A stretch of 64,000 nt of DNA from Sepioteuthis lessoniana (GCA_963585895.1 CAUZXS010005791.1:1004673-1068672); one strand, 5' to 3'. Shown: positions 22,945-34,249, counted from the first letter of the stretch. Numbers and translations: made by a program. Notes: a model not told the origin generated them from the sequence alone.

Positions 22945-23900
22945 TTATGTCTAAAGAAATGATTATTCTTTAATAGAAATACTTGAAACCATATAACTGT
23001 GTCTAAACAAATAATTATTATTTAATAGAAATACTAGAAAAATATAAATTTTTCTAAACGAATGATTATTATTTAATAGATATACTTGAACCCCTATTCC
23101 TATATGCAAAAAAAGGATTATTATTTAATAGAAATACTTGAAACCATACAACTGTGTGCAAACAAATGATTATTATTTAATAGAAATACCTGAAACCATA
23201 TAACTATGTGCAAACAAATGATTATTATTCAATAGAAATAGTTGATACCACACAACTGTGTGCAAACAAATGATTATTATTTAATAGAAATACTTGAAAC
23301 CTTATAACTATGTGCAAACAAATGATTATTATTTAATATAAATACTTGAAACCTTATAACTATGTGCAAACAAATGATTATTATTTAATAGAAATACTTG
23401 AAACCTTATAACTATGTGCAAACAAATGATTATTATTTAATAGAAATACTTGAAACCTTATAACTATGTGCAAACAAATGATTATTATTTAATAGAAATA
23501 CTTGAAACCTTATAACTATGTGCAAACAAATGATTATTCTTTAATTGAAATACTTGATACTATATAACTGTGTGCAAAGAAATGATTATTCTTTAATAGA
23601 AATAGTTGAAACCAAATAACTGTGTCCAAACAAATAATTATTTTTTAATAGAAATACTTGAAACCATATAACTGTGTGCAAACAAATAATTATTATTTAA
23701 TAGAAATACTTGAAACCATATAACTATGTGCAAACAAATGATTATTTTTTAATAGGAATAATTGAAACCATATAACTGTGTGCAAACAAATGATTATTAT
23801 TTAATAGGAATTCTTTAAACCATATAACTGTGTGCAAACATGATTCTTTTTTAATTAAAATAATAACTTTAAACTATAAAACTGTGCATAAATCCTTAGT
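22945..23900 (+). repeat. 52-bp minisatellite array, about 18 units
   Basis: The unit is 52 bp (for example starts at 23,316 and 23,368). It contains AAACAAATGATTATTATT, TAATAGAAATACTTGAAACC and ATATAACTGTGTGC. Central units (about 23,316-23,520) are nearly identical, while flanking units carry substitutions and small indels, as expected from unequal exchange. No coding capacity. Confidence 0.93.
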
Positions 23901-24439
23901 ATTAGACAGGAATATTTGAAATTTTATATCTGTGAGTAAATTATTTATCTTAAGAATATTTACTTGAAGCTATAATTGTTTACAAATGAGCATTATAATT
24001 TGGTACTTAGGCATTTGCATTCACTAACCCAACAGATTTTAAGATACCAAAAATCTAAGTAACTAACCAAGTATATATGCTGATGGAATTGACTTGAGGA
24101 ATTTTACGTGTTTTTTACAGCATAATATTGGTTTGTTGGCTGGTTTATTTTTTTTTACAGTGTATCAGCCCTTTTCAGGTCATTTAACTCCAGTAGCAAT
24201 ACCTACCCCGATTTTTTTCAACACTGACCCCAGTAAACTACTTGACTTGCTTGGAGTCTTTATGACACAGAAATCAAATCCCATAGGAATTTGTTTTCTT
24301 CCATTTTGCAAATCAAGAACAACTCAACTCAAAAATATTTGATTTGTTAAAGATCAGGAGCATGGGATTGTAATTTCATATATCCTGCATATACATCAAG
24401 GATCAATTTATTTAGGGTGTAGCTAATGATATGCTATAA
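23901..24439. other. Sequence between minisatellite and gypsy copy 2
   Basis: A small open frame at 24,094-24,342 has no recognisable family or composition signal, so I do not call it a gene. Nothing else is seen. Confidence 0.4.
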
Positions 24440-26850
24440 GTGGATATTTTGGTTAAGACAGAGTCACTGAAAACTCTTGAACATAATCTAAACCATGCAG
24501 AAGCATTTGAGATGGTCATGCCAGACCAAAACAAGATGTCATATATCTCTGATGTAGCAGTACTTCAAATGTCAACATATTGCAAACAAAAATGGGCCAA
24601 AAATACTGGGCAAATAATGAACAACAATGATGCCTGTTTTATTACTACTCAGAATTGTGATGACAATGTTACTGGAATGTGACCTGAACATAATGTGTGT
24701 GAAAGTTGTGTTAGCTAACTACATCGTATCTATGGAACTAACAATCGGCAAAGATAATGTATAGTATGGGGCCAAACATGCAATGCATGTGGCAAGCAAA
24801 ATCACTTTGCAAAAGTCTGCAATTTAAGAATCAGCAAGGTACCATAAAAAGCATCAAGCACAAAGAAGCCACTATAGATGACCTCATTGCAAATGTAAGT
24901 TTTAATCCAGAAATCGATACCTACACATCAAGTAATGACAATGAAAAGGTGGAGGCAAAATTAGTTACATTCTCACCACACCCAGATCCAAGACAAGCAA
25001 AGGATATCTCCAATGCCTGCAGGACCAGGCTCAGGAACTATGATGATAGCGGTGTTACCACATTCCTTGAAGGACCAAAACACCTACAAAATATAGGACT
25101 CCCAGAGAGAAATTTAATCTCATTCAAAAATGTGCATGACATGAGGATAGTACAAGTTCTCCCCAATATGTCAAGGCTGGCTGCCAATTATATTCATAGT
25201 AGGGGAAAGATCTACAAAACAAGTACTATACATATGTAAAAAAATAAAAATATTACACTTCAGCAACACAGCCTGCATTAATGCTGGCATACTACCACCC
25301 CTACTTTTTCAAACTCATGTTGATGCCACACTCATTTGTAATTAATTTGGTGAAATATGATACTTTTCTCTCAGATCCACAGTATCATACATTAAACCCT
25401 CTAGCCCACAAGTTTAAATCTAAACTGGGCAAAACCAGGCAACTGCCAAATTGCCCTAAAACTCTTCCCTTTCCAGCAGCTTGTAAAAACATAGGTAAGT
25501 TCAAGGCTGGTTGTTAGACTAATTTTCCATGACTGTTTTTCACAATTATGGAAAATTTTTTACTATATGTGCTTCACCAGCTCAACTTCATCTCAAAGAA
25601 GTTTCAATTCCCATAGCAGGACACAACCCTATTCCAGTACCATATTATTTCAAAGTGCAATTATGACTGGCCTTTTCGGTTGATCTAAAAAGAGGTTATC
25701 ATTACATCAGTACCTGATAGTACCCCATACTGATTGATGTAGCATCATGGTTATTACTGAAAAAAAGAGGGAAACCTTGTACAATGGTGGATTATCATTG
25801 TCCAAACTTTCAGAGCAAATAGATCTCCAATTTCCATTGGAAATTTAATTTCCTACTCTAGTTTGCCATTCCAATTAGTACAGCAAATGCCACCAAATGC
25901 AAAGAAGACTGTGTTCGATGTTGTAGATAGTTTTCACTCAATCCTAAATGTAAAATCTCAACCACTTACAACCTTCATAATGGAGTGGGGACATTTTGGA
26001 ATGTTTTAAGGATACTTAGCTTCCAGAGATGCCTACACACATAATATGATGAATATTAGTTGACTTGAAAGTGGTCTGACACACAAGTAGAATGATTTCC
26101 ATTGCCATTTACTGGATGAATATATGGGTGAATAGACACCACTCATACAAATGTGTTGGGCAGGTCATCCTGGCACCACAGAACAACCTACCTGCTGTAT
26201 TAGGTCCTCTCCTATAAATGAGGTAAAAGCTGGCTTGCTTTTACCAAGAAGATTCAAGAAGGCAGTCATGTTAGAAGGTGAGTAATTTGACTTCTACAGT
26301 TATAAGGTAATCAAAGAACTTCCTTACAAAGTAAAAATTATGGATGATGTTTTACTTTTTAAGCATAGAAGATGCATTCAATCATACATTTGAGTACATA
26401 TCATACTGTGTAAAAATGAAATCATTCTCAGCAGGGATAAATTCCAATTCTACCAAAATGTATTTCAGTTTGGAGACCTTCTAACACCATCAGGAGTGAC
26501 CTCTTCTGGTAGTATGGTAAATGCAATTATAAACTTCTAATTCCCCCAAAATATCATTGATGCTCAGTAGTAGATTTATACCAATACTGAACACTGGTAT
26601 GCACCCATTGAGAGTGAAGCAGCTTCAATCAACTGGGTATTAGAAAAATGTTGTATGTTTATTATTGGTTGCATTCATATTATAGTAGTAACAGATCATC
26701 AACCACTAATAGGGGTATTTCTAGAAAGAGACCTTTGTAAAATGCACAACCTCCACCTTTTTAAGCTCAAAGAAAAATCAAAAGATTTCTTTCCTTATCA
26801 CTTTCTCTTTCCTCTTTTTTTAATCCCTTTCCACGTAAACATCACATTAT
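24440..26850 (+). pseudogene. Decayed Ty3/gypsy gag-pol (copy 2)
   Basis: This is the same family as 1-3,760. A gag-like segment at 24,440-24,690 is followed by an intact C-x2-C-x4-H-x4-C knuckle (CNACGKQNHFAKVC, about 24,776-24,820). A protease/linker region follows at 24,860-25,230. The RT entry reads HLKEVSIPIAGHNPIPVPYYF at about 25,590-25,660. RNase H at about 26,610-26,790 reads MFIIGCIHIIVVTDHQPLIG and ends LFKLKEKSKDF. Both gypsy copies have a phrase for the RNase H tail of the form H.LFRLKEK. Frames break throughout and no LTRs were found. Integrase is absent or unrecognisable after 26,800. Confidence 0.7.
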
Positions 26851-26852
26851 AG

Positions 26853-27244
26853 TCAATGTCATCAAGGAAACAGGATACATCGAAACCCCTTCCCTTCTAC
26901 ACCACTCCTATCAATTAACTAAAATTATTTCCACTTACATACGATCAAAAATCTCTAATGAAATCTTTAACTCTAAACCTTCTCTTTCTTCCTGCTACAC
27001 CTTTATCCTCTATGTCATTTTGTCATGTTCCTCATTTGCTTATATATAGAAAAACTCAGTAAATGGTTTAGCCTGAGAAAGTTCTTAAAATGAAATTAAA
27101 GAACAAAATACCACGCCTTCTAAACCGGTTTTAAGTGTTTGATTTATCCAACTTTCCACATATTTCTATTAGTTGTAAATATTCAACAATTTTTGTGGTT
27201 TTATCTACAAAATTATCCACAAAATAGGTAATAGCATTCATGTA
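26853..27244. other. AT-rich sequence, nothing recognised
   Basis: No gene or paired repeat is seen. Confidence 0.4.
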
Positions 27245-27530
27245 ACAGTTATTGTTGTTGGAAGCTGATTCAGCTATCCAAGTTCAAATCCTGGATAAGG
27301 CTTCTTGCTACATTTCACTTTACACTAATACACTTAAGAAAGGTATACATCCAACTGTTCTCCCTCCAGTTATAAGTAAATAGTAGGGTAGACTGCACTG
27401 TTTAACCTTGGTATGGCAACTGGTCTAGGATAAAGAAAGGTCTGAATCATAGCCTGTTAAACTCTACTAAGAAATTAACCTTGTGTCACATCCTGATGGA
27501 GAGGTTGGGTGAATACAGATGAATAACTTT
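27245..27530 (+). repeat. tRNA-derived SINE, copy 2
   Basis: It has a damaged tRNA-like head with a B-box-like CAAGTTCAAATCCTGG at about 27,280, then the conserved body CTCCCTCCAGTTATAAGTAA, GTAGGGTAGACTG, and GTTAAACTCTACTAAGAAATTAACC to a GAGGTTGGGTGAATAC end. It aligns along about 270 bp with 32,467-32,755. Confidence 0.75.
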
Positions 27531-28204
27531 TAAACCAGTCAATGATTCTTAATTGGAATGTAGAAAAATGGACCAGCCAAAACAGGAAGTAAGCAACACC
27601 AAAAATTAGCACAAAAAAAAATTCAGTATAATCTACTATGCCAGGTCTTAACAAGTATCATACTATAATAATGGCAGTATGTTTATAGTTGTTATAGAAT
27701 AGGTTTACATAGCTTACATGGAGTATATTTCAGAGGCTCTTTATCAACTACTTAGGTCATCACTTATAACAATGTAAAACAAAAGGACCCCTAGAACCTT
27801 AATGTTAATCATAACAATGGTTTGTCCTAAAAGTCATCATGGCTCCATGACAATCCATTCTCCATCCTCTATGGCCAATTGCATGCCACAAAGTAAAATA
27901 TTAAGAAAAGCAACAAAGATGACAGTATTTGGAAATGTAATTTATTCTGTTTGTCACAGGAATTTTAGATAAGATCTTTTTATTTTACTCAAATTTTAAA
28001 AAAGTATCAAAATATTTTGTTACTGAAATTTTAGTGGCACACTTGTAAAAGAAATATAAATATTCATAGCATACCTGTAAAAAAACGTAGCAAAAGCCAT
28101 AAATGAAAATCATTGGTGTCAGGCACAAGAATAAAAGACTAACATGGATATCACACATTCTTACACACAGTTTAAAGGTATTTAGGAGGTATAAATTGTT
28201 GTCA
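27531..28204. other. AT-rich sequence, nothing recognised
   Basis: No convincing gene. A minus-strand open frame at 28,272-27,985 is low-complexity and unsupported. Confidence 0.4.
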
Positions 28205-28765
28205 ATTACTAAGCTTGATTCATTTAGGCATAAGGCTAGGAGTATTGGGCACCTAGTGAGAGCTGAACTCACTATTGATTGCCTAGTTGTCTACCTTGCT
28301 AAGCAGTACACTACATGAGGTGCTTCTTTCTTTCATTAAGTAGTCATTTTCTAAATTTAGCCTTGTTTGACATGAGGCCAGAAGTATGGAGCATCCAGTG
28401 AGACTCAAACCCACTAAAAATAGTCTGCTGATCTATCTTACTAACCAGTATACTTTGTGAGGTACCCTACAAATAAAATTAATTCATAATTGGCCAAATT
28501 TATTTAATGCAAACAAGTCCCATTCTTTTCTTACAAACTTTCTTTGATACTATCAATGATTAATTCAACCTTTTCTCTTTGATCATTCTCATCTTCACTC
28601 ATTTTGTTTATGACATGTTTATTATTACATGCTTATCATAAACTAATTTGTTAGCCCTTCCACCATATGAAGTACCCTTTTCTGACCATTAGCCATTTAC
28701 TAAGCTTAGCTTAGTTTGGTATAAAAAGCCAGAAGCATTGGGCACCCACTTAGAAAATTATATAT
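28205..28765 (-). repeat. Three tRNA-like repeat copies in tandem
   Basis: Copies begin near 28,210, 28,354 and 28,701 with AAGCTT(G/A)-like words and share GCCAGAAG(T/C)AT(T)G(G)GCACCCA-type sequence. Read on the minus strand, the second copy gives a TGGTTAGTAAGATAGATCAGC A-box-like part and a GTGGGTTTGAGTCTCACTGG B-box-like part with cloverleaf-like order. The third copy is cut after GGCACCCA by a TA microsatellite. They are tRNA-derived repeats, not functional tRNAs. Confidence 0.55.
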
Positions 28766-28812
28766 ATATATATATAATGATAATAAATAAATATATATCA
28801 TCATCATCATCA
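28758..28812. repeat. (TA)n and (TCA)n microsatellites
   Basis: TA repeats then five TCA units, which form the tail of the RTE-like LINE copy that begins at 28,812 on the minus strand. Confidence 0.85.
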
Positions 28813-29629
28813 TATCGTGCTGGCAGCACGGATATCCCTGACCCTCTCTCGCCACTCCTCCCTATCGTTCATCGCCCTAGGCAGGTCTTCAGGACAACAT
28901 CCTGTATCCTCACACAGCTGCTGAATGTACGTTCGTGCTGGTCGTCCTGCTTTTGCGCGGCCGTGTGTGGGGATCCATAAGAGTACATCTCTTATGAGTT
29001 CATCTCTGCTTCTCCAGCAATGTCCAGCATGTCTGGTTCGCCTAACTTGAATAGATTTCGTGATAGGGGGCAGGTGGCCGTACAGTTGGTGTCTCATGGG
29101 GTGCCGCTGCCAGGACTTGTTGAGGATTGCACGCAGCATTCTTGTGTAATTGCCATCTAGTTTCTTCTCCAGCCGTTTTGTTAGCGTCCATGTAGTGCAT
29201 CCATATAGCAGTATCGATGTGACCGCTGCCTGGAAGAAACTGCGTTTCATTTTATCGGTTAGGTCTGATTTCCATATAGTCGAAAGCCTATTGATAGCTG
29301 TCCATGCTTTCGTTAACCTCGTTTCGATGTCCTTTTCGGTTGATTCGACGCTGCTTCCTAGGTACGTGAATTTGTCTACTAGTTTAAGAGGGGTTCCTTC
29401 TAGAGTGGAGATGTCCCCCGTTTGGTTATAGCACATATATTCCGTTTTGTGTGCATTAACATGGAGGCCTATGCTTGCTGCTGCTCGTTCCAGGCTATGC
29501 AGAAGTGTTTCGGCTTGGTCAGGTGTATTTGCCAGTATCGCTATGTCATCGGCGTAGTCGGCGTCGGTAATTGTTGTTGCGGGATATCTTCTGCTTCTTT
29601 TCTTCGTCAGTTCGAAGCCATTCTCTTCA
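28808..29629 (-). pseudogene. RTE-like LINE ORF, C-terminal part (long open frame)
   Basis: An open minus-strand frame of about 270 codons encodes the end of a non-LTR reverse transcriptase. The active-site box is TDADYADDIAILANTP, followed by GLHVNAHKTEYMCYNQTG, KFTYLGSSVESTEKDI, FFQAAVTSILLYGCTTW and an HAGHCWRS region, ending RDIRAASTI before a (TCA)n tail. It is 5'-truncated. The sequence upstream of ENGFELTKK is absent in this orientation and reappears inverted at 29,630-29,750. The product lacks the endonuclease and the RT fingers and is not functional. The first residues upstream of ENGFEL are not part of the element's frame. The clade is judged from gene style only. Confidence 0.85.
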
Positions 29630-29750
29630 CCAGATGGAGACACAGAATACTTCGACATTGTAGCAGGAGTACTACAAGGGGACACGCTGGCTCCGTATCT
29701 CTTTATCATTTGTCTAGACTACGTACTTAGAACATCGATTGACAAAATCA
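29630..29750 (+). pseudogene. Inverted 5' segment of the same RTE-like LINE
   Basis: The plus strand encodes SPDGDTEYFDIVAGVLQGDT followed by LAPYLFIICLDYVLRTSIDK. This is the RT block that belongs immediately before ENGFELTKK of the minus-strand piece. The two pieces meet at about 29,629/29,630 in opposite orientation, the structure left by twin-primed insertion. Confidence 0.85.
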
Positions 29751-29783
29751 AATATATATTATTATATATTTAATCCATGGAAA

Positions 29784-31061
29784 ATATTATTCTGCAACCT
29801 AAGGTTTCATGAAGTTTATAACAACATTCATCAGGCAGTTAAGAAGATGGAATGAAAGCACCTGCCTACAACAAAACATCCAAAAAATGCCTTCTTTGCC
29901 TCCACGAAAAATTAGCCATCATCACCTATCCATCACAAAACACCCTACTAAATAAAAAAAATCTGAAATCCTCTCAAAATGTAGGCACAAAAACAAACAC
30001 CTACTTTCACACTTCAATCCACTCACACAACCCACCTAACACCTCATACATGTATTTAAAAGAAAAGAAAAAAACCTGAAGCACCGTAAGTACCATTTCC
30101 CTCCTCCAACCATCACATCCATCACACAACATACCCACATGCCTGAACCATTTTGACTTTTTACGAGCATTGAAATAGACCCCAACGCTCTACATTCACC
30201 CTACCTACCAAATTCACTCTAAACTTTTCTACAATAGTATATGCACCACACATCAACAAATAGTATATAACTATTAAGTAACAATGCCAACCTTCAAACC
30301 CGCTATCTAAATAGTTTCTTTAATTTTCAATGATGACACTCTACCCCTCAGTTATTATCATCTTCGTACACAAACACATTAACTATTATTTAAACCCTTC
30401 TATTTATTTCATTACGTACACACCACCTATGAGACCTACCGTATATAAGAGTTATGCAATATTTCATTCATTTATCATTATCATTACAACAATTTATTAT
30501 GCACATAATTATTATTTAACACACTTACTATTATTTACCCCTTTATTATTTTATTGCATACATACCACCTATGAGATCCATAGTATACAATACTTACGCT
30601 ATATCCCATTTATTTATTATTATTCTTATCATAATACACCCCCCCCGTATATATTACACCAACATATTTACAAAACAATATAACCTTCCTTATACCCATT
30701 GTAATTCTTGCTCACCATACACATTTAACAAATCAAATCCTCATTCATTCCCCACCACCACCACAACTTGCAGTGATGATTTTTGCCCCATATCTACTGT
30801 CAACTAATGGAAATAATGCATCAAATTAATACACATTTGTAACCCATTTCCGGTATGGCCAACCTTTACATTCCTGGCCTGACTTAACCTAAAAACATGC
30901 ATCCATACATACACACATACACTCACACACTTACAACCACACATAAACGAAATCCTAAGGGTTTTTTGTTGAATTTTTGATTTTCAATTTTATTCCATCT
31001 TCTTAACTGCCTGATGAATGTTGTTATAAACTTTGTGAAACCTTAGGTTGCAGAATAATAT
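29784..31061. mobile_element. Non-autonomous element with 74-bp inverted repeats
   Basis: Arms at 29,784-29,857 and 30,988-31,061 are inverted copies (about 95% identical by eye), starting ATATTATTCTGCAACCTAAG. The interior is AT-rich and C-poor in one strand. It contains a 142-bp direct repeat around CACCTATGAGA(C/T)C (30,423 and 30,565). No transposase is seen, so it is probably a foldback/MITE-type element. The target duplication was not resolved. Confidence 0.7.
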
Positions 31062-31184
31062 ATGTTTATTCATTATCATTATTATTATAATAGCTCTATC
31101 ATAGATATTGAGCACTCTCCATATTATATTGCACTTGGTTCGACACATAACCACATTGTGATTTACTGACAACCAACACTCTCA

Positions 31185-31186
31185 TA

Positions 31187-31230
<44 letters not shown>
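31185..31230. repeat. (TA)n microsatellite
   Basis: TA repeat with one TACATA interruption. Confidence 0.95.
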
Positions 31231-32074
31231 TGTTTTTTTTATCTCTCAGCCTTTTTTTCTCAGTCCACTGCAGAATCTAGATTTTTGCCAAGATTTATAA
31301 CAGATGGGAGTTATGGGCCTTAACTTACTGATTGGCAAGGTCATTTGATTTCAGAGTTGTTCTTCTCTTAAACTGGTTGTCTGATCTATAGGGGTACACA
31401 TTGCATTAATATGTGGATGATATGTTTATCAAGCAATTAAATGTGAATAATTGTAAGATGTTCAATATTTCTTTACTACTTTATACTTTTGAATAATTTT
31501 TTTATTTTACTACAAAAATATTTACAAAACCTAGTCAAGGGAAAACTATTTAACTTTATTTATTACTTAATAATCCTCAGTACATATACGGTGAGTTGAC
31601 CACACAAAATCATCAGAGTAGAGGAACTAACAGAATAATTGCTGTTGATATTTCTTTATACACTAAAAGTTTTGTTATGAAAATATCTGTAAGTTATACA
31701 GGAAATATCCAATTTCTTCTTTAGTAATTGTTGTAAATAAAACAAGAATCTGTCATGACTAAAGTAAGTGTATAGGAAAAAAATTTTCCCTTTACAAACT
31801 AATTTATTATCCTAAAAGTAAATAATAAAGCAAAAGTTTATAAAATGAAGTATGAAAAATAAACTGATGATGTAGCATATTCATTTGTTGAATGAAAATT
31901 ATTTTCAGATTATATATATAGACAATTCAAATTAACATCACTGATTAACAATTCATTATTGAGACCCTTTGTACACTGACTTTATATGTGAATTGCATGA
32001 AAATTATATTCTCTTTTATGTTCAGTGTAATGAAATAATTTTATCAGTTGAATTAAAACTGCATGCAATGTGTT
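31231..32074. other. AT-rich sequence, nothing recognised
   Basis: No gene, RNA or paired repeat was recognised. Confidence 0.4.
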
Positions 32075-32075
32075 G

Positions 32076-32142
<67 letters not shown>

Positions 32143-32150
32143 AACAAACA
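32075..32150. repeat. (TG)n-(TA)n-(CA)n compound microsatellite
   Basis: TG, then TA, then CA repeats form a self-complementary tract. Confidence 0.95.
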
Positions 32151-32377
32151 CATACATGGTTTGCTATATTTATTGATAAGCAGTGCTCAATATCAGTGAT
32201 AGAGCATGCATTTGTATATACATGTTAGGCTAGCTCAGACAAAGACTCTACACCACTAGTTGACAGTCATTTTCTTGCTTATGTGGTCATCAGATCAGGT
32301 GTTTGTCTGATGATCACATGAGTGAGAAACTGATAGTCACCAAGTTACATTGATTCTATATCCATGCAGTCCTAACA

Positions 32378-32452
32378 TATGATCATGTTGTGTTGATAGC
32401 ACAGATTCCCTGACTCTCTCACCATCCGTCCTTATCATCTATCTCTCCTACA
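32378..32452 (-). repeat. RTE-like LINE 3' end fragment
   Basis: GATAGCACAGATTCCCTGAC followed by TCTCTCACCATCCGTCCTTA matches the 3' end of the LINE at 28,815-28,880 on the same strand. It is cut by the SINE that follows. Confidence 0.6.
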
Positions 32453-32464
32453 CAAGAACACCTA

Positions 32465-32757
32465 TGGAGGTGCCCATGGTGTAATGGTTATTGTCGCAGG
32501 AAATGGACACAGCGACACGAGTTCAAATCCTGGACGAGACTAATTGCATTTCACATAGCACTAATACCCTTGGAAAAGGTATGAATCTGATTATTCTCCC
32601 TCCAGCTATGGGTAAATAGTAGGGCAGACTAGGTTCTTCAGCCTTGGTGAGGTGACTAGTCTAGGAGAAGGAAAACTCTGAATTCAAACCTGTTAAACTC
32701 CGCTTAAAAAATTGACCTTGTTTCATATCCTGCCTGAATGGAGGGGTTGGTAAATAT
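32465..32757 (+). repeat. tRNA-derived SINE, best copy
   Basis: The tRNA-like head carries an A-box-like TGGTGTAATGGTTA and a B-box-like GAGTTCAAATCCTGG about 40 bp on. These are followed by a tRNA-unrelated body of about 220 bp with CTCCCTCCAGCTATGGGTAA, GTTAAACTCCGCTTAAAAAA and GGAGGGGTTGG. RNA polymerase III would transcribe such an element from the internal boxes. The tail near 32,757 is AT-rich but not a clean poly(A). Confidence 0.82.
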
Positions 32758-32789
32758 GAAGAACACACTATTTACTGTTTTGAACACAT

Positions 32790-33085
32790 CATAGAAGCAG
32801 CATATCACACAACAGCAAATGTACTGTCACTTACCGCCTATCTCACAAATCATCTAAGTAAGATGAACAAGACATGCAGGGCACTGGTGGAGAAAAAAGG
32901 ATGTGAACTCATATTACATTCTTCTGTGGACCCCTACACATAGACTTCCTAGTGTTGGCCCACCAACAAGAACTCATTTACTTTAGGTCTGAGTGGACAC
33001 TAGATGCCAGCTAGAAGACTTGCAATGAGCAATTGATATTAGGGATGGATGGCATGAGAGTCAAAGGAATCCATGCTATCAACAA
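32790..33085 (+). pseudogene. RTE-like LINE C-terminal fragment, decayed
   Basis: Plus-strand remnants correspond to the segment between the HLPP-like stretch and the last helix of the RTE-like LINE. KMNKTCRALVEKKG at about 32,860 aligns with the HAGHCWRS region, and the region ends near ATGGCATGAGAGTC. It is heavily mutated. Confidence 0.55.
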
Positions 33086-33329
33086 GACTTTATGATAACA
33101 GTAGAAATGCCTGGCAAATTATTTTACTGAAATGCTTTACAAAAATATATTTATGAGCTGTTTATATAAATTTGGTATCAAAGATAGGCTTTATTAAATA
33201 CGAGGTGGGAAGAGAAGTAATAGGATAGAAAATAAGAATAGGATGTAATTATTTATTAAAAATAAGAATTGGGACTTGTTAATGTTAATAACTTATTACT
33301 TTTTTCCTACTCAGACTCAAAACTTTTAT

Positions 33330-33760
33330 ACATTCTAATAATATATCATTGCCCATAAATAAGTGACCATATGCCAAACTAAGATAATTACACTATAAAT
33401 CATTTTCTTTGTAAAACAATAAATTACTTCTAAATCAAAGATAACAAGATTTTATTAATTCTAGTGGGATATTTTATAATCAAAATGGATATTATTACGT
33501 ATTATTTTCAGTATAGCCCAAAGAGAAGTACACCTCAAACATTTTTTTAAAACCAAAGATACCTGAATTTTATTATTTCTACTGGAACATTATACAATCA
33601 AAATGGATATTATAAGGTATTATTTATAATATAGCCCATAAATAAATACACCCCTCACAATTTCTTTATAAAAAGTTATTTTTCTTCTAAACTGAAGATA
33701 TCTGGATTTTCTTATTTCTAATAATACCTAATAATATCTATTTTGATTGTATAATGATGC
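33330..33760. repeat. Degenerate tandem/inverted repeat
   Basis: Blocks of the form AAAGATA(A)C..GATTTTATTA...ATGGATATTA followed by a GCCCATAAATAA-like word recur at about 33,352, 33,518 and 33,638. The end (33,722-33,757) is the reverse complement of 33,588-33,625 (ATTATACAATCAAAATGGAT). The array therefore ends in a hairpin-forming inverted copy. Confidence 0.6.
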
Positions 33761-34066
33761 ACAATAAATAATAAAATTATCAAGAAATTGCCAGTGAGTG
33801 ATTCAGTATCTATTAATATTGAAAATTCTAGTGTTTAGTGGAAAAGAATGAAAGCAATAAACACTATTATATTCTACTACATTTAAATTGCAGTATATTA
33901 AGCAGGGTTTCAGTGGGGGTGTTAACCTCTGCCCTCTGACTTTATCATTTCTTCATTACTAAATTTGACTATTTTCTGTATTAACAAACTAAGTGTTTCT
34001 AGTGACTAGGGAGAAATCAGATGACTTAATCTAAACCTTAAATTTGTTTAACTAATTTTTAACCAA
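33761..34066. other. AT-rich sequence, nothing recognised
   Basis: No gene or repeat recognised. Confidence 0.35.
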
Positions 34067-34068
34067 CA

Positions 34069-34245
34069 CTTTTCCATGAGAAAGATGCAACAAAAGGCCA
34101 ATTTTGGTATTCAGTCTGTGTGTAGGCATTTGCCCAACCCTTCCTCATGGGAAGGATCCAGCAGAAGGCCAATTTTGGAGTTCAGTCTGCATGTTTAACC
34201 AACCCTTCCCCATGGGAAGGATGTAACAAAAGGCCAATTTTTCAA
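34069..34245 (+). repeat. Three tandem copies of a 66-69-bp unit
   Basis: CCCTTCC(C/T)CATGGGAAGGAT followed by AGGCCAATTTTGG and TTCAGTCTG recurs at about 34,069, 34,138 and 34,204. The third copy is truncated. Confidence 0.8.
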
Positions 34246-34249
34246 TGGA

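Noticed and set aside
22945-23900. CRISPR-like array
   Set aside because: Units are contiguous 52-bp tandem repeats without unique spacers, in a eukaryotic transposon landscape.
24094-24342. 82-codon open frame before gypsy copy 2
   Set aside because: Short, no homology or composition signal, no regulatory context.
32465-32540. Functional tRNA gene
   Set aside because: A- and B-box-like parts are present, but the cloverleaf arms do not close and the unit continues into a SINE body.
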